Assembly: GCF_034675905.1 (NCBI RefSeq)
Contig: NZ_JAUCCV010000010.1
Span: 372,001-436,000 of the forward strand
Origin: Castellaniella sp034675905
GTDB taxonomy: Bacteria > Pseudomonadota > Gammaproteobacteria > Burkholderiales > Burkholderiaceae_B
Reading direction: 5' to 3'
DNA: 64,000 nt
In this document: piece by piece, positions 1 to 6,928 of the stretch
How the letters are laid out: every line of letters starts with the position of its first letter
Numbering within the stretch: position 1 is the first letter of the stretch
Notes under the pieces: model-generated
Told to the model about the DNA's origin: nothing
The model's input: the letters and a program-made list of their open reading frames with translations, nothing else
The model's database searches: none
Program-made: the position numbers and the translations under genes

Positions 1-313
1 GCCCGTTGAGCACCAGCACCTGGGCATCGCCCAGGGCGCGGGCATCCCGGGGACTGGGCTCAAACGTATGCGCATCGCGCATCGGCCCGACCAGCACATC
101 CAGATGGATGTCATCACCACCGACCTCGCGCACCATGTCCGCCAGGATCGAAAAAGAGGCGACCACGCGCAAGGGCGCCATGTGCGCAATGTGCGCAACC
201 GGTGGCGGCTTCACTGGCGCGGATGTTTCCTGCGCCTGCGCCTGCGCCAGGCCCAGCCCCAGGACCAGGCTAAGACCCAAGGCGCTCAATAAGCGCCGGC
301 GGGTTTCATACAT
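1..313 (-). CDS. znuA: Zinc ABC transporter substrate-binding protein (ZnuA-like), 5' part only
   Basis: Periplasmic metal-binding protein that would deliver Zn2+ to the permease and ATPase encoded just upstream. Only the first 104 codons lie in the window; the gene runs off the left edge. The N-terminus has two arginines, a hydrophobic core and an AQA-type signal peptidase site around residue 26. A mature region typical of cluster A-I binding proteins follows (SFSILADMV, then MRDAHTFEP with the metal-ligand-like His, then VLVLNG). Its ATG overlaps the permease stop by 8 bases, indicating translational coupling. Family is clear; zinc rather than manganese is inferred from the Zur-type operator and zur next door. 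Confidence 0.85.
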   Translation of the reverse strand, partial: MYETRRRLLSALGLSLVLGLGLAQAQAQETSAPVKPPPVAHIAHMAPLRVVASFSILADMVREVGGDDIHLDVLVGPMRDAHTFEPSPRDARALGDAQVLVLNG

Positions 314-1214
314 AATCGTCTCCCATGGATTGCAATAAACGGGCGCGCCGCGCCCGACTCTGACGCACGGTCTGCAACAAACCGCCCTGCGGCCCGATGG
401 CCACCGAGACGAAATGTGCGGCCCCAGCCGCCAGGATGATGGCCGGCGAAGCCGCCACATCCGCGTAATACGACACCAACAGGCCGGCATAGGAAGCCAG
501 CGCACCCAATATGGCCGCCAGAACCATCTGGGCGCCGACCGAGCGCACCCAGAACCGGGCGGCGGTCGCCGGCAGCATCATGATGCCCACCACCATCAGC
601 GTGCCCAGCACCTGGAAGCCGGCCACCAGGTTCAGGACCAGCAGCGCCAGGAACCCCATATGCGCCCAAGCGCCGATGCGGCCCTCGGTGCGTAAAAACA
701 AAGGATCCAGACATTCCGTCACCAGCACGCGGAACATCCCCGCCAGCGCCAACAGCGTGATGCTGCTGACCAGCGTCACCAACAACAACGCCGCCGTGCT
801 CAGGCCCAACACAGTCCCGAACAGCACGTGGATCAGGTCCAGATTGGTGCCTTTCAAGGACACCAACAAGACGCCCAGTCCCAGGGACACCAGATAGAAA
901 GCGGCGAAGCTGGCGTCTTCTCGCAAAGGCGTCAGGCGCGAAATCAGCCCGGCCAGCACGGCGACGATCACCCCGGTGATCAATCCCCCCACCGTCATGG
1001 CGGTCATGGACAGGCCAGCCGTCAGAAAGCCCACCGCTACCCCAGGCAGGATGGCATGGGCCATGGCGTCGCCCATCAGGCTGAGCCGTCGCAACACCAG
1101 AAACACCCCCAGGGGACCGGCGGCAAAGGCCAGCGCCCAGGACCCTGCCAGCGCCCTGCGCATGAAACCGAATTCGATGAAAGGCTGCACCAGCAGATCC
1201 CAGGCATGCATCAT
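306..1214 (-). CDS. znuB: Zinc ABC transporter permease (ZnuB-like)
   Basis: Inner-membrane channel subunit of a cluster A-I metal importer, 302 residues, with about eight hydrophobic segments. The motif GDAMAHAILPG near residues 50-60 is characteristic of the ABC-3 permease family. The start MMHAWDLL is chosen because its ATG overlaps the ATPase stop in an ATGA arrangement. An upstream extension in the same frame lacks family character and lies inside the ATPase gene. It sits between the ATPase and the binding protein in one tightly coupled operon. Confidence 0.9.
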   Translation of the reverse strand: MMHAWDLLVQPFIEFGFMRRALAGSWALAFAAGPLGVFLVLRRLSLMGDAMAHAILPGVAVGFLTAGLSMTAMTVGGLITGVIVAVLAGLISRLTPLREDASFAAFYLVSLGLGVLLVSLKGTNLDLIHVLFGTVLGLSTAALLLVTLVSSITLLALAGMFRVLVTECLDPLFLRTEGRIGAWAHMGFLALLVLNLVAGFQVLGTLMVVGIMMLPATAARFWVRSVGAQMVLAAILGALASYAGLLVSYYADVAASPAIILAAGAAHFVSVAIGPQGGLLQTVRQSRARRARLLQSMGDDYV

Positions 1215-2002
1215 GCCAGCCCTCCAGCGCACAAATGGCGCGCCAGGTGCAGATTGGCCGTGCTGAGCACCCGTTCGCTGGGCCCCCAGTCCACGACCTG
1301 ACCGGCCAGCAGCAGCGATTCGGGGAAATGGCGCTGCACCATGTCCAGATCGTGCAGCACAGCGATCACAGTGCGGCCTTCCTGGTGCCACTGGTGCAGC
1401 AGGACCAGCAGATCGTCGGTCGTGGCCCGATCCACGGCTGCAAAAGGCTCATCCAGCAAGATCACCTGAGCGTCGCGCAACATCAGCCGGGCGAACAGGG
1501 CCCGCCGCAGCTGCCCGCCCGACAGCGTATTCACCGCCTGATGGCCGAAACCCGCCAGGCCGACCGTACTCAAGGCGGATTCCACCGCATCCCGGCCGGC
1601 ATCGTCCAGCCCGCGCCAGGCGCCCACGCGGTGCCAGGCCCCCAGGGCGACCAGGTCGAAGGTGCTGATGGGAAAATCCAGATCCAGTTCCGCCGACTGC
1701 GGCAGGCACGCCAGGCTGCGCCCCAGATCCGGCTCGATGCGAATCTGGCCGCGCACCGGGCTCAAGCGCCCGGTCAGCGCCTTGATCAGCGTGGACTTCC
1801 CCGCCCCATTGGGGCCGACCAGCGCGGTCAAGGTCCCGCGGGAGAACGTGCCGCAGGCATCGCGCACGGCGATCCGGTCGCGCCAACCCAACCAGACTTG
1901 CTGCAGTTCGATGGCAGACGCAGGCGCGGGCGCCCCCGCCGCTGCGTCACTGCGCGCCCCATGCACGGAGCAGGGTGCGCCGGCCCCATGCTCTACCACC
2001 AT
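1211..2002 (-). CDS. znuC: Zinc ABC transporter ATP-binding protein (ZnuC-like)
   Basis: Cytoplasmic ATPase energising the zinc importer. From the ATG at 2002 it is 263 residues. It has Walker A GPNGAGKS (about 63-70), signature LSGGQ (about 160-164) and Walker B VILLDEP (about 180-186). The start is uncertain: an in-frame ATG at 2014 is also possible. The 2002 start is preferred because it overlaps the stop of a tiny upstream frame (ATGGTGGTAG), which suggests coupling. Conserved ABC sequence begins only about 30 residues in, so the N-terminus is a variable tail. Confidence 0.88.
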   Translation of the reverse strand: MVVEHGAGAPCSVHGARSDAAAGAPAPASAIELQQVWLGWRDRIAVRDACGTFSRGTLTALVGPNGAGKSTLIKALTGRLSPVRGQIRIEPDLGRSLACLPQSAELDLDFPISTFDLVALGAWHRVGAWRGLDDAGRDAVESALSTVGLAGFGHQAVNTLSGGQLRRALFARLMLRDAQVILLDEPFAAVDRATTDDLLVLLHQWHQEGRTVIAVLHDLDMVQRHFPESLLLAGQVVDWGPSERVLSTANLHLARHLCAGGLA

Positions 2003-2085
2003 TGCAGCGCCCATCCGGTCAGCACCCACAGCAGCAGCACGGCCCAGGCGACGCGCCGCATGCGGCTCGCAGCCGACAGCAGCAA
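1993..2085 (-). CDS. Possible tiny membrane protein ahead of the zinc ABC genes
   Basis: A 30-codon frame beginning with TTG at 2085, preceded by GAGGG at good spacing. It encodes a single predicted membrane helix (AWAVLLLWVLTGWALQWW) and ends in a stop that overlaps the znuC start. An in-frame ATG at 2136 would give 47 residues but has no visible ribosome site. I do not recognise a family. Hydrophobicity and overlap with znuC support expression, but it could be a coupling leader rather than a functional protein. Confidence 0.4.
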   Translation of the reverse strand: MLLSAASRMRRVAWAVLLLWVLTGWALQWW

Positions 2086-2160
2086 GGAAGACCCTCGATA
2101 AGGCTCGGGGCGGGAAAACGGCAGGAATCGCGGCATGGCGGCGGTCAACAAACAAGATTC

Positions 2161-2178
2161 GTTATGTTATAACATAAC
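2161..2178. promoter_or_regulatory. Zur-type operator in the znu-zur intergenic region
   Basis: A perfect 18-bp palindrome, GTTATGTTATAACATAAC, lies 5 bases before the zur start and upstream of the divergent zinc-uptake operon. It matches the core of known proteobacterial Zur boxes (ATGTTATAnnATAACAT type). It probably controls both directions, repressing uptake and autoregulating zur when zinc is plentiful. Confidence 0.85.
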
Positions 2179-2182
2179 TATT

Positions 2183-2650
2183 ATGAACGCCAAGGCTCAC
2201 TCTCATTCCGACGCCGCCATCGCCCAGCGACTGTCGACGGCTGAACAGCTATGCGCGCAACGCGGATCCCGGCTGACGCCGCTGCGCCGTCTGGTGCTGG
2301 AAACCCTGCTACGGCATACCGGCAGCCTGAAGGCCTATGAACTGCTGGACGCTTTGCGGGCGGCCCAGCCGGGGGCCGCGCCGCCGACGGTCTACCGCGC
2401 CCTGGATTTTCTGACTGCCCAGGGCCTGATCCACCGCCTGGATGCCATCAGCGCCTGGACCGCCTGCACCGACGCCGGCGGCGAACCGCATGATCTGCTG
2501 ATCGTCTGCACCCGCTGCGGCAACGTGGCTGAACTAAGCGACCCCGCGCTCAGCCAGCGCCTGGCCGATTGCGTGGCGCAGGCCGGTTTCGTGCTGGACG
2601 GACACGAGACCGAATTGCGCGCCGTCTGCACCCGCTGCCAACAAAGCTGA
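2183..2650 (+). CDS. zur: Fur-family zinc uptake regulator Zur
   Basis: Zinc-sensing repressor, 155 residues, with an N-terminal winged helix (RLTPLRRLVLETLLRH) and a C-terminal dimer/metal domain. Two CxxC pairs (CTRCGN and the C-terminal CTRCQQ) form the structural zinc site of the Fur/Zur family. The ATG at 2183 is preferred over an in-frame ATG at 2135, because the palindromic operator lies between them and family similarity starts after 2183. It is divergent from the znu operon, which it probably represses together with itself. Confidence 0.92.
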   Translation: MNAKAHSHSDAAIAQRLSTAEQLCAQRGSRLTPLRRLVLETLLRHTGSLKAYELLDALRAAQPGAAPPTVYRALDFLTAQGLIHRLDAISAWTACTDAGGEPHDLLIVCTRCGNVAELSDPALSQRLADCVAQAGFVLDGHETELRAVCTRCQQS

Positions 2651-2708
2651 TGGATCGCCTAGCACGCTCAGCAAACAATTGCCTGGGCAGGCAAAGGCGC
2701 CGCCACGC

Positions 2709-3236
2709 CTAGCCCGTGGCAAGCAAATGTGCGTAGCGCTGGCGGAATTTCGCCATCTTCGGCGCGATCACCACCTGGCAATAGCCTTGTTCGGGATGCT
2801 GCCGAAAATATTCCTGATGCAGGGATTCGGCTGGCCAGAACGTGCCAGCCGCTTCAATCCGGGTGCAGATCGGCGCATCGAAATGCGCCTGCGCATCGTC
2901 ACGCACGGATTCGGCGGTGCGGCGCTGGGCGCCATCCCGATAGAAAATGACAGAGGCGTACTGCGGCCCGACATCATGCCCCTGGCGATCCGGCGTGGTG
3001 GGATCATGCGTGCCGAAAAAGACTTCCAGCAAGGTGTCGCAGCTGATCCGCGCCGGGTCGAAATCCACCCGCACGACTTCGACATGGCCCGTGTCCTGGC
3101 GGCAGACCTGTTCATACGTCGGGTGATCCAGCTGCCCGCCGCAATACCCCGGCTGCACGTCCTGCACGCCGGGCAGTGCGCGAAAGACAGGCTCCAGGCA
3201 CCAGAAGCAGCCGCCGCCGACAATGATCTGTTCCAT
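2709..3236 (-). CDS. msrA: Peptide-methionine (S)-S-oxide reductase MsrA
   Basis: Repairs oxidised methionine by reducing the S-epimer of methionine sulfoxide with thioredoxin. It has 175 residues, the usual bacterial length. The catalytic motif GCFWCLE is at residues 9-15, with Cys10 as the sulfenic-acid-forming residue. Later cysteines that could resolve the disulfide include that of QGYCQV. It stands alone between zur and a small cytochrome c gene, with no obvious operon partner. Confidence 0.95.
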   Translation of the reverse strand: MEQIIVGGGCFWCLEPVFRALPGVQDVQPGYCGGQLDHPTYEQVCRQDTGHVEVVRVDFDPARISCDTLLEVFFGTHDPTTPDRQGHDVGPQYASVIFYRDGAQRRTAESVRDDAQAHFDAPICTRIEAAGTFWPAESLHQEYFRQHPEQGYCQVVIAPKMAKFRQRYAHLLATG

Positions 3237-3305
3237 ACCGATCCTTGAGTGAAATCGTTCTATCTGAGCAGCATACCCCCGATGACCGCTGCGCCGGCCA
3301 GGCGT

Positions 3306-3677
3306 TCAGGGCTGTGCGGGGCCATCCGGCAGAGACAGTATCCACTGCGCCAGCCGCATGGCATCGGCATCGGACAGGCGGGTCTGGGCGGGCATGGGAA
3401 TCGCCCCCCATTGGCGACTGCTGCCCCGACGCATGGTCTGCGCCAGATACTGGGCTGCCTGCGGCTGATCCCGGAAGCGCTGGGCGATGGCCCGAAACGG
3501 CGGCCCGACCCGGCGGGCATCCACCTGATGACACCCCAGGCACTGGCGTTGTTTGGCCAACGCCTGGCCGTCGACGACCCGGCCATCCGCCGCCAAGGAC
3601 GGGTCGGCCAGCAGAAACGACACACTTGCCAACAGGCCAAGGCGTGTGATCCCGGTCATGATCTGACGATATTGCAT
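3306..3677 (-). CDS. Small class I cytochrome c (periplasmic)
   Basis: A 123-residue exported monoheme cytochrome. It has a signal peptide (hydrophobic core, then PSLAAD), heme motif CLGCH at residues 46-50, and a probable distal ligand Met near 95 (AIPMPA). Size and motif spacing fit the c551/c552-like electron carriers, but the physiological partner cannot be read from context. It is divergent from lgt. A second in-frame ATG at 3659 could be the true start, since neither has a strong ribosome site. Confidence 0.85.
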   Translation of the reverse strand: MQYRQIMTGITRLGLLASVSFLLADPSLAADGRVVDGQALAKQRQCLGCHQVDARRVGPPFRAIAQRFRDQPQAAQYLAQTMRRGSSRQWGAIPMPAQTRLSDADAMRLAQWILSLPDGPAQP

Positions 3678-3748
3678 GGTGCGGCTGCCACCCTCATCTG
3701 ACTGATCACGGTATTATCCTTGATTGTCTTTCTCTGCGGGTGCCGCAC

Positions 3749-4543
3749 ATGCCCTATCCCCACATCGACCCCATCGCGCTGCAGATCGGCCCGGTAGCCA
3801 TCCACTGGTACGGTCTGATGTATCTGGCCGGGTTCGCCCTGGCCTGGCTGCTGGGCCGCTGGCGCATCCAGCACCACCCCAACGGACTGACGCTGCGCGA
3901 CCTGGAAGACATCATCTTCTACGGCGTGCTGGGCGTGGTGCTGGGCGGGCGGCTGGGCTACGTGCTGTTCTACAAATTCGACGACTACCTGGCGCACCCG
4001 CTGGCGATTCTCGAGGTCTGGCAGGGCGGCATGTCCTTTCACGGCGGCCTGATCGGCGTGATCCTGGCCATGCTGATCTTCGCCCGCAAGCGCGGTCAGC
4101 CCTTGCTGGCGATCGGCGACTTCATCGCCCCTCTGATTCCCCTGGGCCTGGCTGCCGGCCGCCTGGGCAATTTCATCAACGGTGAACTGTGGGGCCGCCC
4201 GACCGACCTGCCCTGGGGCATGATTTTTCCGGGCGCCCAGGACGGCACGCCGCGCCACCCCTCGCAACTGTACGAAATGGGGCTGGAAGGATTCGCGCTC
4301 TTTGCCCTGGTGTGGTGGTTCGCCCGCAAACCTCGCCCCCTGGGGCAGGTCAGCGCCGTCTTTCTGATGGGCTACGGCGTCTTCCGCTTTCTGGTGGAAT
4401 TCACCCGCGAACCCGACGATTTCCTGGGCTTGCTGGCAGGCGGGCTATCCATGGGACAGATCCTGTCCGTCCCCATGGTGCTCATTGGTCTGTGGCTGTT
4501 CCTGCGGGCAGCAGGACGATCGTCCCCTGGACCGACACGCTGA
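3749..4543 (+). CDS. lgt: Prolipoprotein diacylglyceryl transferase Lgt
   Basis: Inner-membrane enzyme that moves diacylglycerol from phosphatidylglycerol to the lipobox cysteine of prelipoproteins, the first lipoprotein maturation step. It has 264 residues and seven predicted membrane segments. The Lgt signature RLGNFINGELWG is at about 138-149, and MSFHGG around residue 98 carries the conserved His. The ATG at 3749 is preferred to a GTG three codons upstream. Its 3' end overlaps the convergent SIMPL gene by 62 bases. Confidence 0.95.
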   Translation: MPYPHIDPIALQIGPVAIHWYGLMYLAGFALAWLLGRWRIQHHPNGLTLRDLEDIIFYGVLGVVLGGRLGYVLFYKFDDYLAHPLAILEVWQGGMSFHGGLIGVILAMLIFARKRGQPLLAIGDFIAPLIPLGLAAGRLGNFINGELWGRPTDLPWGMIFPGAQDGTPRHPSQLYEMGLEGFALFALVWWFARKPRPLGQVSAVFLMGYGVFRFLVEFTREPDDFLGLLAGGLSMGQILSVPMVLIGLWLFLRAAGRSSPGPTR

Positions 4544-5240
4544 TCACCTGGCTGCCGCCCTCGATCGGGGCGGCAACCTTGTCCGCCGCCATGGCGCTCA
4601 TCATCATGCGCGGCATGGGGGCAGCCGGCATCTCGCCCGTCCCGCCCAGATCCACGGCATGCAGGCGATAGGCGCTGAACCCCAGCGCCTGCGCGAGCGC
4701 CTGGGCGCGATCCTGAAACGCCTTGACTGCCTGCTGCATCAGTTTCTGTTCTTCGGCGGCCTGGCGTTCACGCGATACGGAAAAAGCCAAGCCCGCGATC
4801 GGCATACGATCAGATAATTGAGCCGCCAGCTGCGAAGCGGCCTTGAAATCGCGCGACTGCAGCAGGATTTCAGCGTGTCCCCGCCATTCCGAGATACGGC
4901 CATCCTGGTCATTCATGGGCCAGAGACGATAGCTGCCGCTGCGCACATCGATGCCGTCATGACCCTTGGCCTGCTTCATCACGGCATCCAGCCGCGCATT
5001 GAGCTGATCCGACACGATAGCCTGGGACGCCCCGGATATTTCTGCCGCCAGCGTGACCTGCACCGTATCCTGTTGAACTTGCGCACTGGCTTGCGCCGAC
5101 AGCGTGGCCTGGGGACGATCCTGGCGCGAATCCGACGACGCATGATGGGGACTGGCCTGGGCCAGTGGCGCCAACGCCAGCGTAGCGCCGAGCATCAGGC
5201 CGGCCAACATCGAGGGAGAAACAAAAGAGGCATGCATCAT
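4482..5240 (-). CDS. SIMPL-domain (DUF541) periplasmic protein
   Basis: A 252-residue exported protein with an N-terminal signal peptide (MLAGLMLGATLALAPLAQA). The SIMPL fold follows: an N-terminal strand region (QATLSAQASAQVQQDTVQV), a central helical part and a C-terminal strand. Family members occur in the periplasm of many proteobacteria; the exact role is unsettled, with oxidative-stress links reported for E. coli YggE. The start at 5240 (MMHASF) is taken because GGA-type spacing precedes it and the signal peptide begins there. It is convergent with lgt. Confidence 0.8.
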   Translation of the reverse strand: MMHASFVSPSMLAGLMLGATLALAPLAQASPHHASSDSRQDRPQATLSAQASAQVQQDTVQVTLAAEISGASQAIVSDQLNARLDAVMKQAKGHDGIDVRSGSYRLWPMNDQDGRISEWRGHAEILLQSRDFKAASQLAAQLSDRMPIAGLAFSVSRERQAAEEQKLMQQAVKAFQDRAQALAQALGFSAYRLHAVDLGGTGEMPAAPMPRMMMSAMAADKVAAPIEGGSQVISVSVQGTIVLLPAGTATDQ

Positions 5241-5310
5241 GAGGGATTCCTGCGGACGGCGCCGGCAAGGCCGGGCGGAAGTCTGCAGGATACCTGCAAA
5301 GCGCAGGCAA

Positions 5311-5340
5311 ACAAAAGTCCGCCGTGTTACCACGGCGGAC
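5311..5340 (-). terminator. Rho-independent terminator downstream of 6S RNA
   Basis: A GC-rich inverted repeat, GTCCGCCGTG/CACGGCGGAC (5317-5340), is followed on the minus strand by TTTTGTTT. It sits just after the predicted 6S RNA 3' end and before the SIMPL gene, so it most likely ends the zapA-6S transcript. Confidence 0.75.
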
Positions 5341-5347
5341 TATCTGT

Positions 5348-5530
5348 AAATGCCCCGCCTGTGCCGTCTAGGCCGGCATCCCGGAACCGGAGGTTCACGG
5401 TGGTCGCCTTCAGTCAGCCTTTGGGCTATCCAAATAAAGGTAGCACGCGTATCTGACAATCCAGCAACCGATGCCCAATAGCATTGGTTCAAGGAATGTA
5501 TGGCCAGGTCTCGAACACGGCAGGGACTTG
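5348..5530 (-). ncRNA. ssrS: 6S RNA (ssrS), RNA polymerase regulator
   Basis: About 183 nt directly downstream of zapA, the classical position of ssrS. The minus-strand transcript begins near CCCTGCCGTGTTCG and ends near CACAGGCGGGG. These pair as the closing stem (CCCTGCC with GGCGGGG). Near the 3' half is CCTTGAACCAATG, matching the conserved 6S segment CCTTGAACCAAGG. 6S RNA mimics an open promoter and sequesters sigma70 holoenzyme in stationary phase. Ends are approximate. Confidence 0.8.
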
Positions 5531-5565
5531 ATCGACCGGGCGCCAAGGCGCACCGGGGTAATCTT

Positions 5566-5868
5566 TTAAACGGCATCCTCTGAAAGAGAGTCGAGCATGC
5601 TGTTCATGGCTTCAATTTTACCTCGGAAATCACCCAGGGCGATATGACTGAGAGGACCATCGGGTGCACGCAGGGTCAGCAGCTCGTTGGCGATCTGAAT
5701 GGCAGCCATGACGGCGATGCGTTCATTGCTGACGACTTTGCCGGAACCCTTGATGGCCAGCATCCGCTGATCGACCTGCCGCACCGCTGCGAGCAGAGCG
5801 TCTTTTTCCTGCGGAGGGCACGCCAGCGAATAGTCGCGCCCCAGAATGGATACATCAACACGTTCCAT
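5566..5868 (-). CDS. zapA: Cell division protein ZapA
   Basis: A 100-residue FtsZ-ring stabiliser that cross-links FtsZ protofilaments at midcell. The N-terminal globular part (VDVSILGRDYSLACP) is typical of ZapA, and the C-terminal half is a long helix that would form the antiparallel coiled coil. It follows a coiled-coil protein gene with a 2-base gap and precedes 6S RNA, an arrangement widespread in proteobacteria. Confidence 0.92.
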   Translation of the reverse strand: MERVDVSILGRDYSLACPPQEKDALLAAVRQVDQRMLAIKGSGKVVSNERIAVMAAIQIANELLTLRAPDGPLSHIALGDFRGKIEAMNSMLDSLSEDAV

Positions 5869-5870
5869 GA

Positions 5871-6272
5871 TCAGGCCTCCGCGCCGGGCAGGCGTTCCAG
5901 GATGAGTTCAACTTGCTGCTGCGCGCTGCTGGCCACGGTGCGCAGGCGGTCATAGTCCGCCTGCGTCGTCGCCAGGCGCTGCTGCAGGGTTTCGGATCGG
6001 AGCTGATGGTCCCGCAACTGGGATTCCAGCGCCCCATGGGCCTGGGCCGTTTCATCACGCACGGCTTGCAGTTCCTGGTCATGACGCGTCATGCGTTCGG
6101 ACATGCGGGCGAATTCATCGTGTTCGTTCACCTGCTGGGACTTGAGCGTCTGGCATTCTTTTTCCAGCTGCTGGATCCTGGCTTGCAAGGCGCGGCGTTC
6201 AGCCTGCAGGCCCTGGGCGAACTGCACGACCGTCTGGATACGTCGGGATAAGGCGTCGAGGTCTTCGAGCAT
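5871..6272 (-). CDS. Coiled-coil protein upstream of zapA (ZapB-like/TIGR02449-type)
   Basis: A 133-residue, almost wholly helical protein with heptad patterning (ALQARIQQLEKECQTLKSQQ and later segments) and a conserved-looking C-terminus LILERLPGAEA. A short coiled-coil gene commonly sits just before zapA in beta- and gammaproteobacteria and is annotated as a ZapB-like or TIGR02449 protein. A division role is inferred from that pairing and the 2-base spacing to zapA, not from any catalytic motif. Confidence 0.7.
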   Translation of the reverse strand: MLEDLDALSRRIQTVVQFAQGLQAERRALQARIQQLEKECQTLKSQQVNEHDEFARMSERMTRHDQELQAVRDETAQAHGALESQLRDHQLRSETLQQRLATTQADYDRLRTVASSAQQQVELILERLPGAEA

Positions 6273-6282
6273 GCGGTCTACC

Positions 6283-6861
6283 CTAGGAAGAGGACTGGGA
6301 GGAATGCCCCCCCGGCTGGGCCGGAGACTGGCCGGTCTGTACGGTACCGCGATGCCCGCGCTGACGCAAATACCGATTTTCCCGCCCGCGCCGGAACAGC
6401 AGGCCGGACAGTTCGTTGAGCGCCAGCGTGTAGACTTCGCGCTTGAATTCGATCACGGCATCCAGCGGCACCCAGTAGGCGTTCCAGCGCCAGGCGTCAA
6501 ATTCGGGCGTATCGCTGGCGCGCAGCGAAACGTCGGTATCCCGCCCCACCATGCGCAACAGGAACCAGATCTGCTTCTGGCCTTTGTAGTGGCCGCGCAA
6601 TTCGCGGCGCACGTAGTGATCCGGCACGGTATAGCGCAACCAGTCTCGTGTACGCCCCAGAATACGGACATGCTCGGCCATCAGGCCGGTTTCCTCGTGG
6701 AGTTCCCGATACATCGCCTGCACGGGTGTTTCGCCGTGCTTGATGCCGCCCTGCGGGAATTGCCACGCGTGCTCGCGGATACGTTTACCCCAGAAAACCT
6801 CGTTTTTCTGGTTCACGAGAATGATGCCGACATTGGGGCGGTAGCCTTCGCGATCCAACAT
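6283..6861 (-). CDS. rppH: RNA pyrophosphohydrolase RppH (Nudix)
   Basis: Removes pyrophosphate from 5'-triphosphate mRNA ends, triggering RNase E-dependent decay. It has 192 residues. The Nudix box (GGIKHGETPVQAMYRELHEE, about 38-57) fits GX5EX7REUXEEXGU. The N-terminus MLDREGYRPNVGIILVNQ is characteristic of RppH, as is the following WQFPQGG. It is divergent from proS, as in many betaproteobacteria. The C-terminal 30 residues are low complexity (Gln/Ser/Pro-rich), a usual variable tail. Confidence 0.95.
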   Translation of the reverse strand: MLDREGYRPNVGIILVNQKNEVFWGKRIREHAWQFPQGGIKHGETPVQAMYRELHEETGLMAEHVRILGRTRDWLRYTVPDHYVRRELRGHYKGQKQIWFLLRMVGRDTDVSLRASDTPEFDAWRWNAYWVPLDAVIEFKREVYTLALNELSGLLFRRGRENRYLRQRGHRGTVQTGQSPAQPGGHSSQSSS

Positions 6862-6928
6862 GGGGCCACCTCAGTTGTGAATTCAATACAATTACTGTTG
6901 ATTATACGTACCCAGCGGAATCCCTACC

